DNA of 64,000 nucleotides from Salvelinus alpinus (GCF_045679555.1 NC_092120.1:13071805-13135804), one strand, 5' to 3'. Shown: positions 19,872-32,280, counted from the stretch's first letter. Numbers and translations: made by a program. The notes: generated from the sequence alone by a model not told the origin.

Positions 19872-20293
19872 TACTGGAGCACCAAGTCTAGGTCCAAGAG
19901 GCTTCTAAACAGCTTCTACCCCCAAGCCATAAGATTCCTAATCATCTAATTAAAATGGCTATCCAGACTATTTGCATTGCTCCCCCCCCCCTCTCTTTTA
20001 CACTGCTTCTACTCTCTGTTTATTATCTATGCATAGTCACTTTAATAACTCTACCTACATGCACATATTACCTCAACTACCTTGGTGCCCCCGCACATTG
20101 ACTCTGTACCGGTACCCCTATACATAGCCTCGCTATTGTTATTTTACTGCTGCTCTTTAATTATTTGTTACTTTTATTTCTTATTTTTTGGGGGGTATTT
20201 TTCTTAAAACTGCATTGTTGGTTAAGGGTTTGTAAGTAAGCATTTCACTACCTGTTGTATTCGTCGCATGTGACAACTCAAATTTGATTTGAT
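19872..20293 (+). mobile_element. 5'-truncated LINE 3' end inside the Gypsy relic
   Basis: A salmonid LINE 3' region: 'ccaagaggcttctaaacagc' near its start, the ATT-rich middle (tgttattttactgctgctct) and the tail ending 'gcatgtgacaactcaaattt'. It replaces the integrase core of the surrounding pol. Confidence 0.75.
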
Positions 20294-20366
20294 AAAAGCT
20301 ATGTGAGAGGGAAAGGATGCCTGGAAAGCAGTCCTGCAGTGGTGCAATACCTCAACAGAAGGCATG

Positions 20367-21496
20367 TGTCACGCCCTAACCTTAGTTATCTATGTTTTCT
20401 TTATTATTTTGGTTAGGTCAGGGTGTGACGAGGGTGGGTATGCTAGTTTTTTATTGTCTAGGGCTTTTTGTATGTCTAGGGGTTTTGGTAGTCTAGGTAT
20501 ATGTATGTCTATGGTGGCCTGAATTGGTTCCCAATCAGAGGCAGCTGTTTATTGTTGTCTCTGATTTGGGATCATATTTAGGTTGCCATTTTCCCTTTTG
20601 GTTTTGTGGGTTCTTGTTCTATGTTTAGTTGCCTGTCTGCACTATCCATATTAGCTTCACGGTTCATTTTGTTAGTTTTATTCAGTGTTCATTCTTAATA
20701 AAGAAGAATGTACGCATACCACGCTGCGCCTTGGTCTCCACCTTTTTATTTTTATTTTATTTCACCTTTATTTATCCAGGTAGGCAAGTTGAGAACAAGT
20801 TCTCATTTACAATTGCGACCTGGCCAAGATAAATCAAAGCAGTTCGACACATACAACAACACATAGTTACACATGGAGTAAAACAAACATACAGTCAATA
20901 ATACAGTAGACAAATAAGTCTATATACAATGTGAGCAAGTGAGGTGAGATAAGGGAGGTGAAGGCAAAAAAAAGGCCATGGTGGCGAAGTAAATACAATA
21001 TAGCAAATAAAACACTGGAATGGTAGATTTGCAGTGGAAGAATGTGCAAAGTAGAGATAGACATAATGGGGTGCAAAGGAGCAAAATAAATAAATAAATA
21101 AATACAGTAGGGAAAGAGGTTGTTGTTTGTGCTAAATTATAGATGGGCTATGTACAGGTGCAGTAATCTGTGAGCTGCTCTGACAGCTGGTGCTTAAAGC
21201 TAGTGAGGGAGATAAGTGTTTCCAGTTTCAGAGATTTTTGTAGTTCTTTCATTGGCATTGGCAGCAGAGAACTGGAAGGAGAGGCGACCAAAGGAAGAAT
21301 TGGTTTTGGGGGTGACCAGAGAGATATACCTGCTGGAGCGCGTGCTACAGGTGGGTGCTGCTATGGTCACCAGCGAGCTGAGATAAGGGGGGACTTTACC
21401 TAGCAGGGTCTTGTAGATGACCTGGAGCCAGTGGGTTTGGCGACAAGTATGAAGCGAAGGCCAGCCAACGAGAGCGTACTTTTGACGGCCGTGACA
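20367..21496 (+). repeat. E2 5' LTR, interrupted by a LINE
   Basis: TGTCACGCCC at the start and GGCCGTGACA at the end match the 3' LTR at 24748-25148 (401 bp). Without the LINE at 20747-21478 it is about 393 bp. An AATAAA lies at about 20698. The conserved ATG of the element ORF (MYAYHAAPWSPP) follows at about 20708. Confidence 0.9.
20747..21478 (-). mobile_element. 5'-truncated LINE copy in the E2 5' LTR
   Basis: The reverse-oriented 3' tail (tatttttattttatttcacc) is at the left and the 5'-truncated end at the right. CTTTT on both sides (20742-20746, 21479-21483) is the likely short target duplication. The body is a salmonid LINE 3' region (gcaaattgagaac-like and ggccatggtggcgaagtaaa stretches). 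No complete ORF. Confidence 0.8.
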
Positions 21497-24400
21497 GAAG
21501 AACCCACCATAAAAGGACCAAGCAGCGTTAAAAGGAGGGGCAGCGTCTTATGGAAAAATGGACCTGGGAGGAGATACTGGATGGAGCAGGACCCTGGACG
21601 CAGGCCGGGGAGTATCGCCTTCCGAAGGAGGAAATTGAGGCAGCAAAAGCGTAACGGCGATATTATGAGGACAAATACAAATAAAGCAAGCACGAGAGGC
21701 AGCCCCAATAAAAAATGTTGGGGGGGCACATGAGGAGATTGGCTGAGTCAGGTTGGAGACATGAGCCAACTCCTCGTGCTTACCGTGGGGAGCGTGTGAC
21801 TGGTCAGGCACCGTATTTTGCAGAAATGTGCACAGTGTCTCCAGTTCCCATTCATAGCCCGGTGCGCTCTATTCCAGCTCTTCGCATTTGCCGGGCTAGA
21901 ATGGGCATCCAGCCAGGACGCATTGAGCTAGCTCTACGTTCCAGATGTCCAATGCGTCTCCACGGCCCAGTGTATCCTGTGCCTCCTCCCGCACTCGCAC
22001 TGAGGTACGAGTCACCAGCCCGGTACCACCAGTGCCGGCACCACGCACCAGGCCTCCAGTGCGCCTCCAGAGTCCAGTACATCCTGTTCCTGCTTCTCGC
22101 ACTCGCCCTGAGGTGCGTGTCTTCAGCCCGGTACAACCAGTTCCGGCACCACGCATCAGGTCTCCAGTGCGCTTCCACAGTCCAGTATGGCCTGTGCCTC
22201 TTCCCCGCACTCGCCCTGATGTGTGTGTCCTCAGCCCGGTACCACCAGTTCCGGCACCACGCAGCAGGCCTCAAGTGCGCTTCCACAGTCTAGTACGGCC
22301 TGTGCCTCTTTCCCGCACTCGCCTTGAGGTGCGTGTCCTCAGCCCGGTACCACCAGTTCTGGGACCACACATCAGGCTTCCAGTGCGCTTCCATGGTCCA
22401 GTGCCTCCGGCGACAGTACCCAGCCCAGAGCTTCCGGCGACAGTACCCAGTCCACAGCTTCCAGCGACAGTACCCAGTCCAGAGCTTCCGGCGACGTTTC
22501 ACAGTCCGGAACCTCCAACAACGGGCCACAGTCCGGAACCTCTTATGACGGGCCACAGTCCGGAACCTCAAACGACGGGCCACAGTCCGGAACCGCCAAC
22601 GACAGGCCACAGTCAATCAATCAATCAATTTTATTTTATATAGCCCTTCGTACATCAGCTAATATCTCGAAGTGCTGTACAGACACCCAGCCTAAAACCC
22701 CAAACAGCTAGTAATGCAGGTGTAGAAGCACGGTGGCTAGGAAAAACTCCCTAGAAAGGCCAAAACCTAGGAAGAAACCTAGAGAGGAACCAGGCTATGA
22801 GGGGTGGCCAGTCCTCTTCTGGCTGTGCCGGGTGGAGATTATAACAGAACTATGCCAAGATGTTCAAAAATGTTCATAAGTGACAAGCATGGTCAAATAA
22901 TAATCATGAATAATTTTCAGTTGGCTTTTCATAGCCGATCATCAAGAGTTGAAAAACAACAGGTCTGGGACAGGTGGCGGTTCCATAACCGCAGGCAGAA
23001 CAGCTGAAACTGGAATAGCAGCAAGGCCAGGCGGACTGGGGACAGCAAGGAGTCACCACGGGCGGCAGTCCCGACGCATGGTCCTAGGGCCCAGGTCCTC
23101 CGAGAGAAAGAAAGAGAGAAGGAGAAAATTAGAGAGAGCCAAGATTTTCAAAATTTCCATAAATGACAAGCATGGTCAAATAATAATCAGGAATAAATCT
23201 CAGTTGGCTTTTCATAGCCGATCATTAAGAGTTGAAAACAGCAGGTCTGGGACAGGTAGGGGTTCCATGACCGCAGGCAGAACAGTTGAAACTGGAATAG
23301 CAGCAAGGCCAGGCGGACTGGGGACAGCAAGGAGTCACCACGGCCGGTAGTCCCGACGTATGGTCCTAGGGCTCAGGTCCTCCGAGAGAAAGAAAGAGAG
23401 AAGGAGAAAATTAGAGAGAGCCAAGATTTTCAAAATGTTCATAAATGACAAGCATGGTCAAATAATAATCAGGAATAAATCTCAGTTGGCTTTTCATAGC
23501 CGATCATTAAGAGTTGAAAACAGCAGGTCTGGGACAGGTAGGGGTTCCGTAACCACAGGCAGAACAGTTGAAACTGGAATAGCAGCAAGGCCAGGCGGAC
23601 TGGGGACAGCAAGGTGTCATCATGCCCGGTAGTCCTGACGTATGGTCCTAGGGCTCAGGTTCTCAGAGAGAAAGAGAGAACGAGAGAATTAGAGAGAGCA
23701 TACTTAAATTCACACAGGACACTGGATAAGACAGGAGAAGTACTCCAGGTAACCAACTGACCCTAGCCCCCCGACACAAACTACTGCAGCATAAATACTG
23801 GAGGCTGAGACAGGAGCGGTCAGGAGACACTGTGGCCCCATCCGAAGAAACCCCCGGACAGGGCCAAATAGGAAGGATATAACCCCACCCACTTTGCCAA
23901 AGCACAGCCCCCGCACCACTAGAGGGAAATCCTCAACCACCAACTTACAATCCTGAGACAAGGCCGAGTATAGCCCACAGTCCGGAACTTCCAACGACGG
24001 GCCACAGTCCGGAACCTCCAACGACGGGCCACAGTCCAGAACCTCTTATGACGGGCCACAGTTCGGAACCTCCTATGACGGGCCACAGTTCGAAACCTCC
24101 TATGACGGGCCACAGTCCGGAACATCCAATGACGGGCCACAGTCCGGAACCTCCAATGGCGGGCCACAGTCCGGAGCCTCCAACGATGATCCCCAGTCCA
24201 GAACCTCCAGCGATGATCCCCAGTCCGGAGCCTCCAGCGGCGATCTACAGTCCGGAGCCTCCAGCGGCGATCCCCAGTCCGGAGCCTCCAGCGACGGTCC
24301 CCAGTCCGGGGTCTCCAGCGGCGGTCCCCAGCCCGGGGTCTCCAGCGATGATCCCCAGTCCAGAGCCTCCAGCGATGATCCCCAGTCCGGAGCCTCCAGC

Positions 24401-24747
24401 GGCGATCCCCAGTCCGGAGCCTCCAGCGACGATCCCCAGTCCGGAGCCTCCAGCGACGGTCCCCAGTCCGGGGTCCCTAGCGGCGGTCCCCAGCCCGGGG
24501 TCTCCAGCGACGGTCCCTAGCCCGGGGTCTCCAGCGAGGGTCTCCGGTCCGGGGCCTCTGGCGATGATCCGCAGTCCAGAGCCTCCGGCGATGATCCACG
24601 GTCCGGATTTACAAAGGCAGAGGGATCAGTGTAAAGAGGAGGGGCGGCGTCCAGAACCAGAGAAGCCACCGAGGGTAGATGCCCACCCGGACCCTCCCCT
24701 ATATGTTCAGGTTTACGGTCGGGAGTCCGCACCTTTGGGGGGGGTAC
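21497..24747 (+). pseudogene. E2 proline-rich tandem-repeat ORF, decayed
   Basis: In frame with the LTR-borne ATG, the internal region starts RRTHHKRTKQR, then a TAA. It continues with KWTWEEILDG and GEYRLPKEEIEAAKA, homologous to E1 (SWTWDEILEG, GEYRRAREEMEAAKA). Next come about 30-residue units rich in SPVPPVPAPRTRP (21945-22390) and 9-residue units of the PATVPSPEL type (22400-22610). After the interruption at 22616-23970 the 9-residue units resume (GHSPEPPMT and IPSPEPPAM types, 23980-24600). The end reads VDAHPDPPLY and SAPLGG into the 3' LTR. At least two stops and frame changes show decay. Function unknown; it occupies the place of gag. Confidence 0.8.
22616..23970. repeat. Interspersed repeat inserted in the E2 ORF, with a ~283-bp unit in three copies
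   Basis: Begins with an (aatc)n run and 'atatagcccttcgtacatca', a repeat abundant in salmonids; it ends near 'aggccgagtatagcc'. CCACAGTC stands on both sides (ends at about 22615 and 23983) and may be the target duplication, although it is also part of the host repeat unit. Inside, a unit starting 'aagatgttcaaaaatgttca' is present three times (about 22856, 23142, 23423; spacing 286 and 281 bp) with small differences. Confidence 0.75.
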
Positions 24748-25148
24748 TGTCACGCCCTGACCTTAGTTATTTCTGTTTTCTTTATTATTTTGGTTAGGTC
24801 AGGGTGTGACGAGGGTGGGTATGCTAGTTTTGCGTTGTCTAGGGTTTTTTGTATGTCTAGGGGTTTTGGTAGTCTAGGTATATGTATGTCTATGGTGGCC
24901 TGAATTGGTTCCCAATCAGAGGCAGCTGTTTATCTTTGTCTCTGATTGGGGATCATATTTAGGTTGCCATTTTCCCTTTTGGTTTTGTGGGTTCTTGATC
25001 TATGTTTAGTTGCCTGTCTGCACTATCCATATTAGCTTCACGGTTCGTTTTGTTATTTTGTTCGTTTTATTCAGTGTTCATTCTTAATAAAGAAGAATGT
25101 ACGCATACCACGCTGCGCCTTGGTCTCCACCTTTAGACGGCCGTGACA
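24748..25148 (+). repeat. E2 3' LTR (401 bp)
   Basis: TGTCACGCCC to GGCCGTGACA, followed by the GCATG target duplication. It has AATAAA near 25087 and the ATG at about 25097 that would start the element ORF in a 5' position. Confidence 0.92.
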
Positions 25149-25810
25149 GCATGAATAGTAGCCCGGCCCAGCGCCTGATGGAACGGCGCTTAAAAGCAGC
25201 TCTGCAAGTAGCCAACACTCTCCTGGAGCGCAGTGTGGTGACAGAAGTACTGGAGAAGCTTCATCACAGAAGACAGGTGTCCAAGTTCATCTACGACAAA
25301 TCAGCAAAGGACTTACCTGAGCTCAGGGTGGGTGAAGTGGTGTGGATGAAGCCACTACCAGGGGACCTGCCGGGCCTCTGGAGACTTGGATCCTGTTTGC
25401 AAAAAGTTGCACCACCCTCCTACTTGGTCGAAGTGAATGGATCACTGTAACATCATAACAGGGTTGACATTCGGGGTGGTGAGCAAGCACCTACTCAGAA
25501 CCTTGATGGTCATAGGGGTCGCGTGACAAAGGAAGAAACCCCTACAAGTCACGCATGGCCTGAGACACTGGGCGAAGAGCCAGGGGATCACAGGACGACG
25601 GCTCCCTTGCCCATCAATAGTCCCCTCAGACAGTCAGGTGACGAGCTTGTGCGTGATCCCTCAGTCCTCACAGAAAAGCTCCCTGTCTTTTCACGCTGCG
25701 GGCAGCTGTCCCACCCACCTAAAATACTTAATCTGTAGTGTTGGATATAAATACTAGGTTTGTTTTGTTAGTGAATTGACATCTCCTGTCCTATTTTATA
25801 AAAGGGAAGA

Positions 25811-26024
25811 TGTTATGGGTGTAAGATGGCACGTTAATGCCATCTGTTGGTAAATGTTAATTGCTGAAATACCCGTGTTTTTACCAGTGTGCTTGATATA
25901 CCCGGATGTATTACAATGTGCTGAACAAGACTGGTTACTCGCATCAATGACTCCTCATCATTTAACATCCAAACAAATGCTGCTATGGCAATTAACTATT
26001 TGATAATGATTAACATCACTAACA
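25811..26024 (+). repeat. Probable 3' LTR (or part) of the Gypsy pol relic
   Basis: After the pol stop comes a purine run (aaaagggaaga, 25800-25810), then TGTTATGGGTGTAAG. The sequence can be read to a CA end at 26023-26024 (catcactaaca), giving about 214 bp. The matching 5' LTR is not in the window, so the right boundary is inferred; the truncated Tc1 begins a few bases later. Confidence 0.5.
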
Positions 26025-26310
26025 ACTAACGAAGTTGGGTGAATTTTAGCCCATCTCTCCTGACAGAGCTGGTGTAACTGAGTCAGGTTTGTAGGCCTCC
26101 TTGTTCGCACATGCTTTTTCAGTTCTTCCCACAAATGTTCTATAGGATTGAGGTCAGGGCTTTGTGATGGCCACTCCTATACCTTGACATTGTTGTCCTT
26201 AAGCCATTTTGCCACAACTTTGGAAGTATGCTTGGTGTCATTGTCCATTTGGAAGACCCATTTGCGAACAAGCTTTAACTTCGTGACTGATGTCTTGAGA
26301 TGTTGCTTCA

Positions 26311-27129
<819 letters not shown>

Positions 27130-29379
27130 GAACCACCCACCAAACCAGGACCAAGCAGCGTGAGTACGAGCAGTGGCCCACTACACAGGAATCCTGGACA
27201 TGGGATGAAATTCTGGAGGGAAAGGGACACTGGGCTCACATTGGGGAATATCGCCGCGCTCGTGAGGAGATGGAGGCAGCGAAAGCCCAAGATCGGTGGT
27301 ATGAGGAGGCAGCACGGAGGCGTGGCTGGAAGCCCGGGAAGAAACCCCAAAAATGTCTTGGGGGGGGGGGGGGGGGGGGGGGGATAAAGGGTAGTGTGGC
27401 GAGGGCAGGTAGGAGACCTGCGCCCACTTCCCATGCTTACCGTGGAGAGCGGGAGTACGGGCAGACACCGTGTTACGCAGTAGAGCGCACGGTGTCTCCT
27501 GTACGTGTGCATAGCCCGGTGCGGTACATACCAGCTCCTCGTATCGGCCGGGCTAGATTGAGGATTGAGCCGGATGTCATGAAGCCGGCCCAACGCATCT
27601 GGCCACCAGTGCGTCTCCTCGGGCCGGCTTACATGGCACCAGCCTTACGCATGGTGTTCCCGGTTCGCCTACATAGCCCGGTGCGGGTTATTCCACCTCC
27701 CCGCACTGGTAGGGCGACGGGGAGCATACAACCAGGTAAGGTTGGGCAGGCTCAGTGCTCAAGGGAGCCAGTACGCCTGCACGGTCCGGTATATCCGGCG
27801 CCACCTTCCCGCCCCAGTCCAGTACCACCAGTGCCTACACCACGCACCAGGCTTCCAGTGCGTCTCCAGAGCCCTGTTCCTCCTCCACGCACTAGCCCTG
27901 TGGTGCGTGTCTCCAGCCCGGTACCACCAGTTCCGGTACCACGCACCAGGCCTATAGTACGCTTTGAGAAGTCAGTGTGCCCTGTTCCTGCTCCCCACAC
28001 TAGCCTTGAGGTGCGTGTCTCCAGTCCGGTACCACCAGTTCCGGCACCACGCACCAGGCCTATAGTGCGCTTCGAGAGTCCAGTGTGCCCTGTTCCTTCT
28101 CCCCGCACTCGCCCTGAGGTGCGTGTCCTCAGCCCGGTACCTCCAGTTCCGGTACCACGCACCAGGCCTATAGTGCGCTTTGAGAAGTCAGTGTGCCCTG
28201 TTGCTGCTCCCCGCACTAGCCTGAAGGTGCGTGTCCTTAGCCCGGTACCTCCAGTTCCGGCACCACGCACCAGGCATAATGTGCGCCTCAGCCGGCCAGA
28301 GCTGTCTGTCTGCCAAGCGCCGTCAGAGCTGCCCGTCTGTCCCGAGCCGTCAGAGCTGCCCGTATGTCCCGAGCTGTCAGAGCTGCCCGTCTGTCCCGAG
28401 CCGTCAGAGCTGCCCGTCTGTCCCGAGCCGTCAGAGCCGCCCGTCTGTACCGAGCCTTCAAAGCCGCCCGTCTGTACCGAGCCTTCAAAGCCGCCCGTCT
28501 GTACCGAGCCTGCAAAGCCGCCCGTCTGGATTGAGCCTTCAGAGCCGTCCGCCAGACAGGAGCCGCTAGAGCCGTCCGCCAGACAGGAGCCGCTAGAGCC
28601 GTCCGCCAGACAGGAGCCGCTAGAGCCTTCCGCCAGACATGATCAGCCAGAGCCTTCCGCCAGACAGGATCAGCCAGAGCCAGCCAGCCTGGATCCGCCA
28701 GAGCCGTCAGCCAGCCAGGATCCGCCAGAGCCGTCAGCCAGCCATGACCAGCCAGAGCCGTCAGCCAGCCATGACCAGCCAGAAACGTCAGCCAGCCATG
28801 ACCAGCGAGAGCCGTCAGCCAGCCATGACCAGCGAGAGCCGTCAGCCAGCCAGGATCCGCCAGAGCCGTCAGCTAGCCAGGATCCGCCAGAGCCGTCAGC
28901 CAGCCAGGATCCGCCAGAGCCGTCAGCCAGCCAGGATCCGCCAGAGCCGTCAGCCAGCCAGGATCCGCCAGAGCCGTCAGCCAGCCAGGATCCGCCAGAG
29001 CCAGCCAGCCAGGATCCGCCAGAGCCAGCCAGCCAGGATCCGCCAGAGCCAGCCAGCCAGGATCCGCCAGAGCCAGCCAGCCAGGATCCGCCAGCCAGCC
29101 AGGATCCGTCCTTCAGTCCGGAGCTGCCGTCCCTCAGTCCGGAGCTGCCGTCCCTTATCCCGGTGCTGCCCCTTATCCCGGTGTTGCCCCTTAAATTAGG
29201 TGGGTTTATTTGGAGGGTGGTCATTGGGAGGGGGATACGGAAGCGGGGATTGACTATGGTGGGGTGGGGACCACGCCCAGAGCCTGAGCCACCACCGTGG
29301 TCAGATGCCCACCCAGACCCTCCCCTAGACTTTTGGTGGTGCGTCCGGAGTGCGCACCTTGAGGGGGGGGGGGGGGTTA

Positions 29380-29850
29380 TGTCACGTTCCTGACCTGTTT
29401 TCTGTTGTTTTTGTATGTGTTTAGTTGGTCAGGGCGTGAGTTGGGGTGGGCATTCTATGTTATGTGTTTCTATGTTGGTTAATGGGTTGCCTGATATGAT
29501 TCTCAATTAGAGGCAGGTGTTTTACGTTTCCTCTGATTGAGAACCATATTAAGGTAGGTTGTTTCACATTGTTTGTTGTGGGTGGTTGTCTCCTGTGTCT
29601 GTGTTTGTAGCGCCACACGGGACTGTTTCGGTTTGTTTGTAGTCTGTACCTGTTCGTGCGTTCTTCGTGTATATGTAAGTTCTTATGTTCAGGTCGGTCT
29701 GCGTCGTTTGTTGTTTTGTAGTTTGTTAAAGTGTTTTCGTGTTCTTTCGTCTTTTCTTTAATAAATTCGTTATGTCATATCACAACGCTGCGCTTTGGTC
29801 CAATCCCTACTCCTCCTCTTCAAGCGAAGAGGAGGAGAACACCCGTTACA
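29380..29850 (+). repeat. E1 3' LTR
   Basis: Same 471-bp length as the 5' LTR with three base differences seen (for example tcagggcgtg versus tcaggccgtg). It ends ACCCGTTACA and is followed by the GATAT duplication. Confidence 0.93.
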
Positions 29851-30510
29851 GATATAGATACTTTTGTACCTGTTTCCTCCAGCATCTTCACAAGGTCCTT
29901 TGCTGTTGTTCTGGGATTGATTTGCACTTTTCGCACCAAAGTACGATCATCTCTAGGAGACAGAACGCGTCTCCTTCCTGAGCGGTATGACGGCTGTGTG
30001 ATCCCATGGTGTTTATATTTGAATACTATTGTTTGTACAGATGAACGTGGTACCTTCAGGCATTTGGAAATTGCTCCCAAAGTGTGAACCAGACTTGTGG
30101 TTCTTGGCTTTTGATTTTCCCATGATGTCAAGCAAGGAGGCATTGAGTTTGAAGGTAGGCACTGAAATGCATCCACAGGTACACCTCAAATTGACTCAAA
30201 TTATGTCAATCAGCCTATCAGAAGCTTCTAAAGCCATGCCACCATTTTCTGGAATTTTCCAAGCTGTTTAAAGGCAGAGTCAACTTAGTGTATGTAAACT
30301 TCTGACTCACTGGAATTGTGATACAGTGAATTATAAGTGAAATAATCTGTCTGTTAACAATTGTTGGAAAAATTACTTGTGTCATGCACAAAGTAGATGT
30401 CCTAACCGACTTGCCAAAACTATAGTTTGTTAACAAGACATTTGTGGAGTGGTTGAAAAACGAGTTTTAATGACTCCAACCTAAGTGCATATAAACTTCT
30501 GACTTCAACT

Positions 30511-30785
30511 ACCTTTTGAGATGTCTGTATCCTCCTGACTAGTGGTTATTTTTTAAATAAACTAAATATGCTTCTCTGCTAAAATATGGGTAAAATATTG
30601 AAAGGAATGTGAGTCTTATTCAGTACATTTAGTTATTGCTTGCTTTTCTAAAGTCTACCAATCTTGCCAGCAGGCATGCCAGCGAAGATGATAGTTAGAC
30701 AAGCTAGCTACTCTAACTTGATTGATTGCCTCAACCTATCTGGGATAGCTAAAGCCAACTTCATAAAATTGCTAGGTGGCTAGTA
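30511..30785. other. No gene recognised
   Basis: Short AT-rich spacer between two Tc1 elements; nothing recognised. Confidence 0.4.
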
Positions 30786-32270
30786 GTATTACTTTTTTAA
30801 TTAAATTCAGATGTTGTGTCACTGATCTACATACCCCATAACGTCAAAGTGGAATTGTGTTTTTAGAAATGTTAACAAATTCATAAAAAATTAAAAGCTG
30901 TCTTGAGTAAATAAATATGCAATCCTTTTGTTATGGCAAGCCTAAATAAGTTCAGAAGTAAAAATGTGCTTAACAAGTCACATAATAAGTTGGATGGACT
31001 CACTCTGTATACAATAATACTGTTTAACATGACTACCCCATCTCTTTACCTCACACATACAATTATCTGTAAAGTCCCTAAGTCGAACAGTGAATTTCAG
31101 GCATAGATTCAACTACAAAGACCAGGAAGGTTTTCCTATGTTTTGCAAAGAAGGGCACCTATTGGCAGAAGGGTATAAAAAGCAGACATTGAGTATCCCT
31201 TTGAGCATGGTGCAGTTATTAATTGTACACTGTATCAATACACCCAGTCACTACAAAGATACAGGTGCCCTTACTAAATCAGTTGCCGGAGAGGAAAGAC
31301 ACCCTTCTTGGATTTCACCATGAGGCCAATGTAACAGAGTTTAATGGCTGTAACAGATTTTAATGGTTGTGATAGAATACTGAGGATGGATCAACAACAT
31401 CGTTACTCCGCAATAGTAACATAAATGACAGAGAAAAGAAGGAAGCATGTACAGAATAAGAAATATTCTAAAACATGCATCCTGTTTGCACTGAAGTAAT
31501 ACTGCAAATAAATTGACAAATACATGAACTTTTTGTCCTGAATACAAAGCGTTATGTTTGGGCAAATCCAACCCATCACTGAGTACCACTCTTCATATTT
31601 TCAAGAATGGTAATAGCTGCATCATGTTATGGGTTGGCATGAACTAGGGAGTTGTTTAGGATAAAAAGAAACGCAATAGAGCTAAGCACAGGCAAAATTC
31701 TAGAGGAAAACCTGAATCAGTCTACTTTCCAACAGACACTGGGAGACAAATTCAGATTTCTACAGAACAATAATCGAAAACACAAGGTCATTTATGCACT
31801 GGAGTTGCTTACCAAGACGTTATTAAATGTTCCTGAGTGGCTTAGTTACAGTTTGGACTTAAATCGGCTTTAAAATCTATGGCAAGACTTGAAAATGGCT
31901 GTCTAGCAATGACCAATAACCAACTTGACAGAGCGTGACACATTTTTTAAAGAATAATGGTCAAATATTGTATAATCCAGGTGTGCAAAGCTCTTAAACG
32001 CTTACCCAGAAAAACACACAGGTGTAATCGCTGCCAAAGGTGATTGTAACATGTATTGACTCAGGAAGTTTAATACTTATCCAATCAAGATATATTAGTG
32101 TGTTATTTTCCATTAATACAAAATGTATATACTTTTTCTTCCACTGACATTACAGGGTATTTTGTGAAGATCATTGAAAATCAAATCAATTTGAATCCCA
32201 CTTTGTAACAAAACAAAATGTTTAAAAAGTCAAGGAGTGTGAATACTTTCTGAAGGCTCTGTAATACTGT
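30786..32270. mobile_element. Tc1-like transposon relic, left end truncated
   Basis: The right end reads tttctgaaggctctgtaata, a Tc1-type terminal repeat matching the fragment at 4743. Interior landmarks of this salmonid family are present: gcaagcctaaataagttcag, caagtcacataataagttgg, gtgatagaatac and aacctgaatcagtctac. All frames carry many stops (longest open piece 82 codons), so no transposase product remains. Confidence 0.8.
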
Positions 32271-32280
32271 ATATAATGTA

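Larger units (their letters stand above)
20367..25148 (+). mobile_element. E2: non-autonomous LTR element with 5-bp target duplication
   Basis: A complete LTR element: 5' LTR 20367-21496, internal region 21497-24747, 3' LTR 24748-25148. GCATG at 20362-20366 and 25149-25153 is the target duplication; removing the element restores the integrase frame (STEGM-NSSPAQ). The internal region holds only a degraded proline-rich repeat ORF; there is no protease, RT, RNase H or integrase. A G-run polypurine tract lies just before the 3' LTR (24737-24744). The LTRs differ at roughly a dozen sites plus one 8-bp indel, so E2 is older than E1. It carries a LINE in its 5' LTR and a triplicated repeat in its ORF. 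Confidence 0.92.
19345..25738 (+). pseudogene. Ty3/Gypsy-type pol relic (RNase H and integrase ends), heavily nested
   Basis: 19345-19735 encodes the RNase H domain: QEGQPVAFASRALTPTD, then a TAG in frame, IEKECL, YLYGRDNITALTDHKPL, LEVVYKPGPEMYVSDS. Linker residues follow to 19866. 20294-20366 encodes part of integrase (DAWKAVLQW...STEGM). That exact frame resumes after the E2 element at 25149 with NSSPAQRLMERR. It runs through the integrase C-terminal region (KLHHRRQVSKF, LRVGEVVWMKPLPGDLPG) to a stop near 25738. About 1 kb of integrase core is missing between 19866 and 20294, replaced by a LINE 3' tail. Stops at 19451 and about 20306 and a frame shift at about 19370 show it is long dead. 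Confidence 0.85.

Noticed and set aside
28640-29100. Regular 27-bp direct repeats resembling a CRISPR-like array
   Set aside because: The units are head-to-tail coding repeats in the E1 ORF (9 residues each) without unique spacers, in a vertebrate genome.
28670-29224. Long antisense ORF of about 184 codons (Gly/Ser/Trp/Leu repeats)
   Set aside because: It is the shadow of the 27-bp repeats on the other strand; the period of three keeps all frames without stops open.
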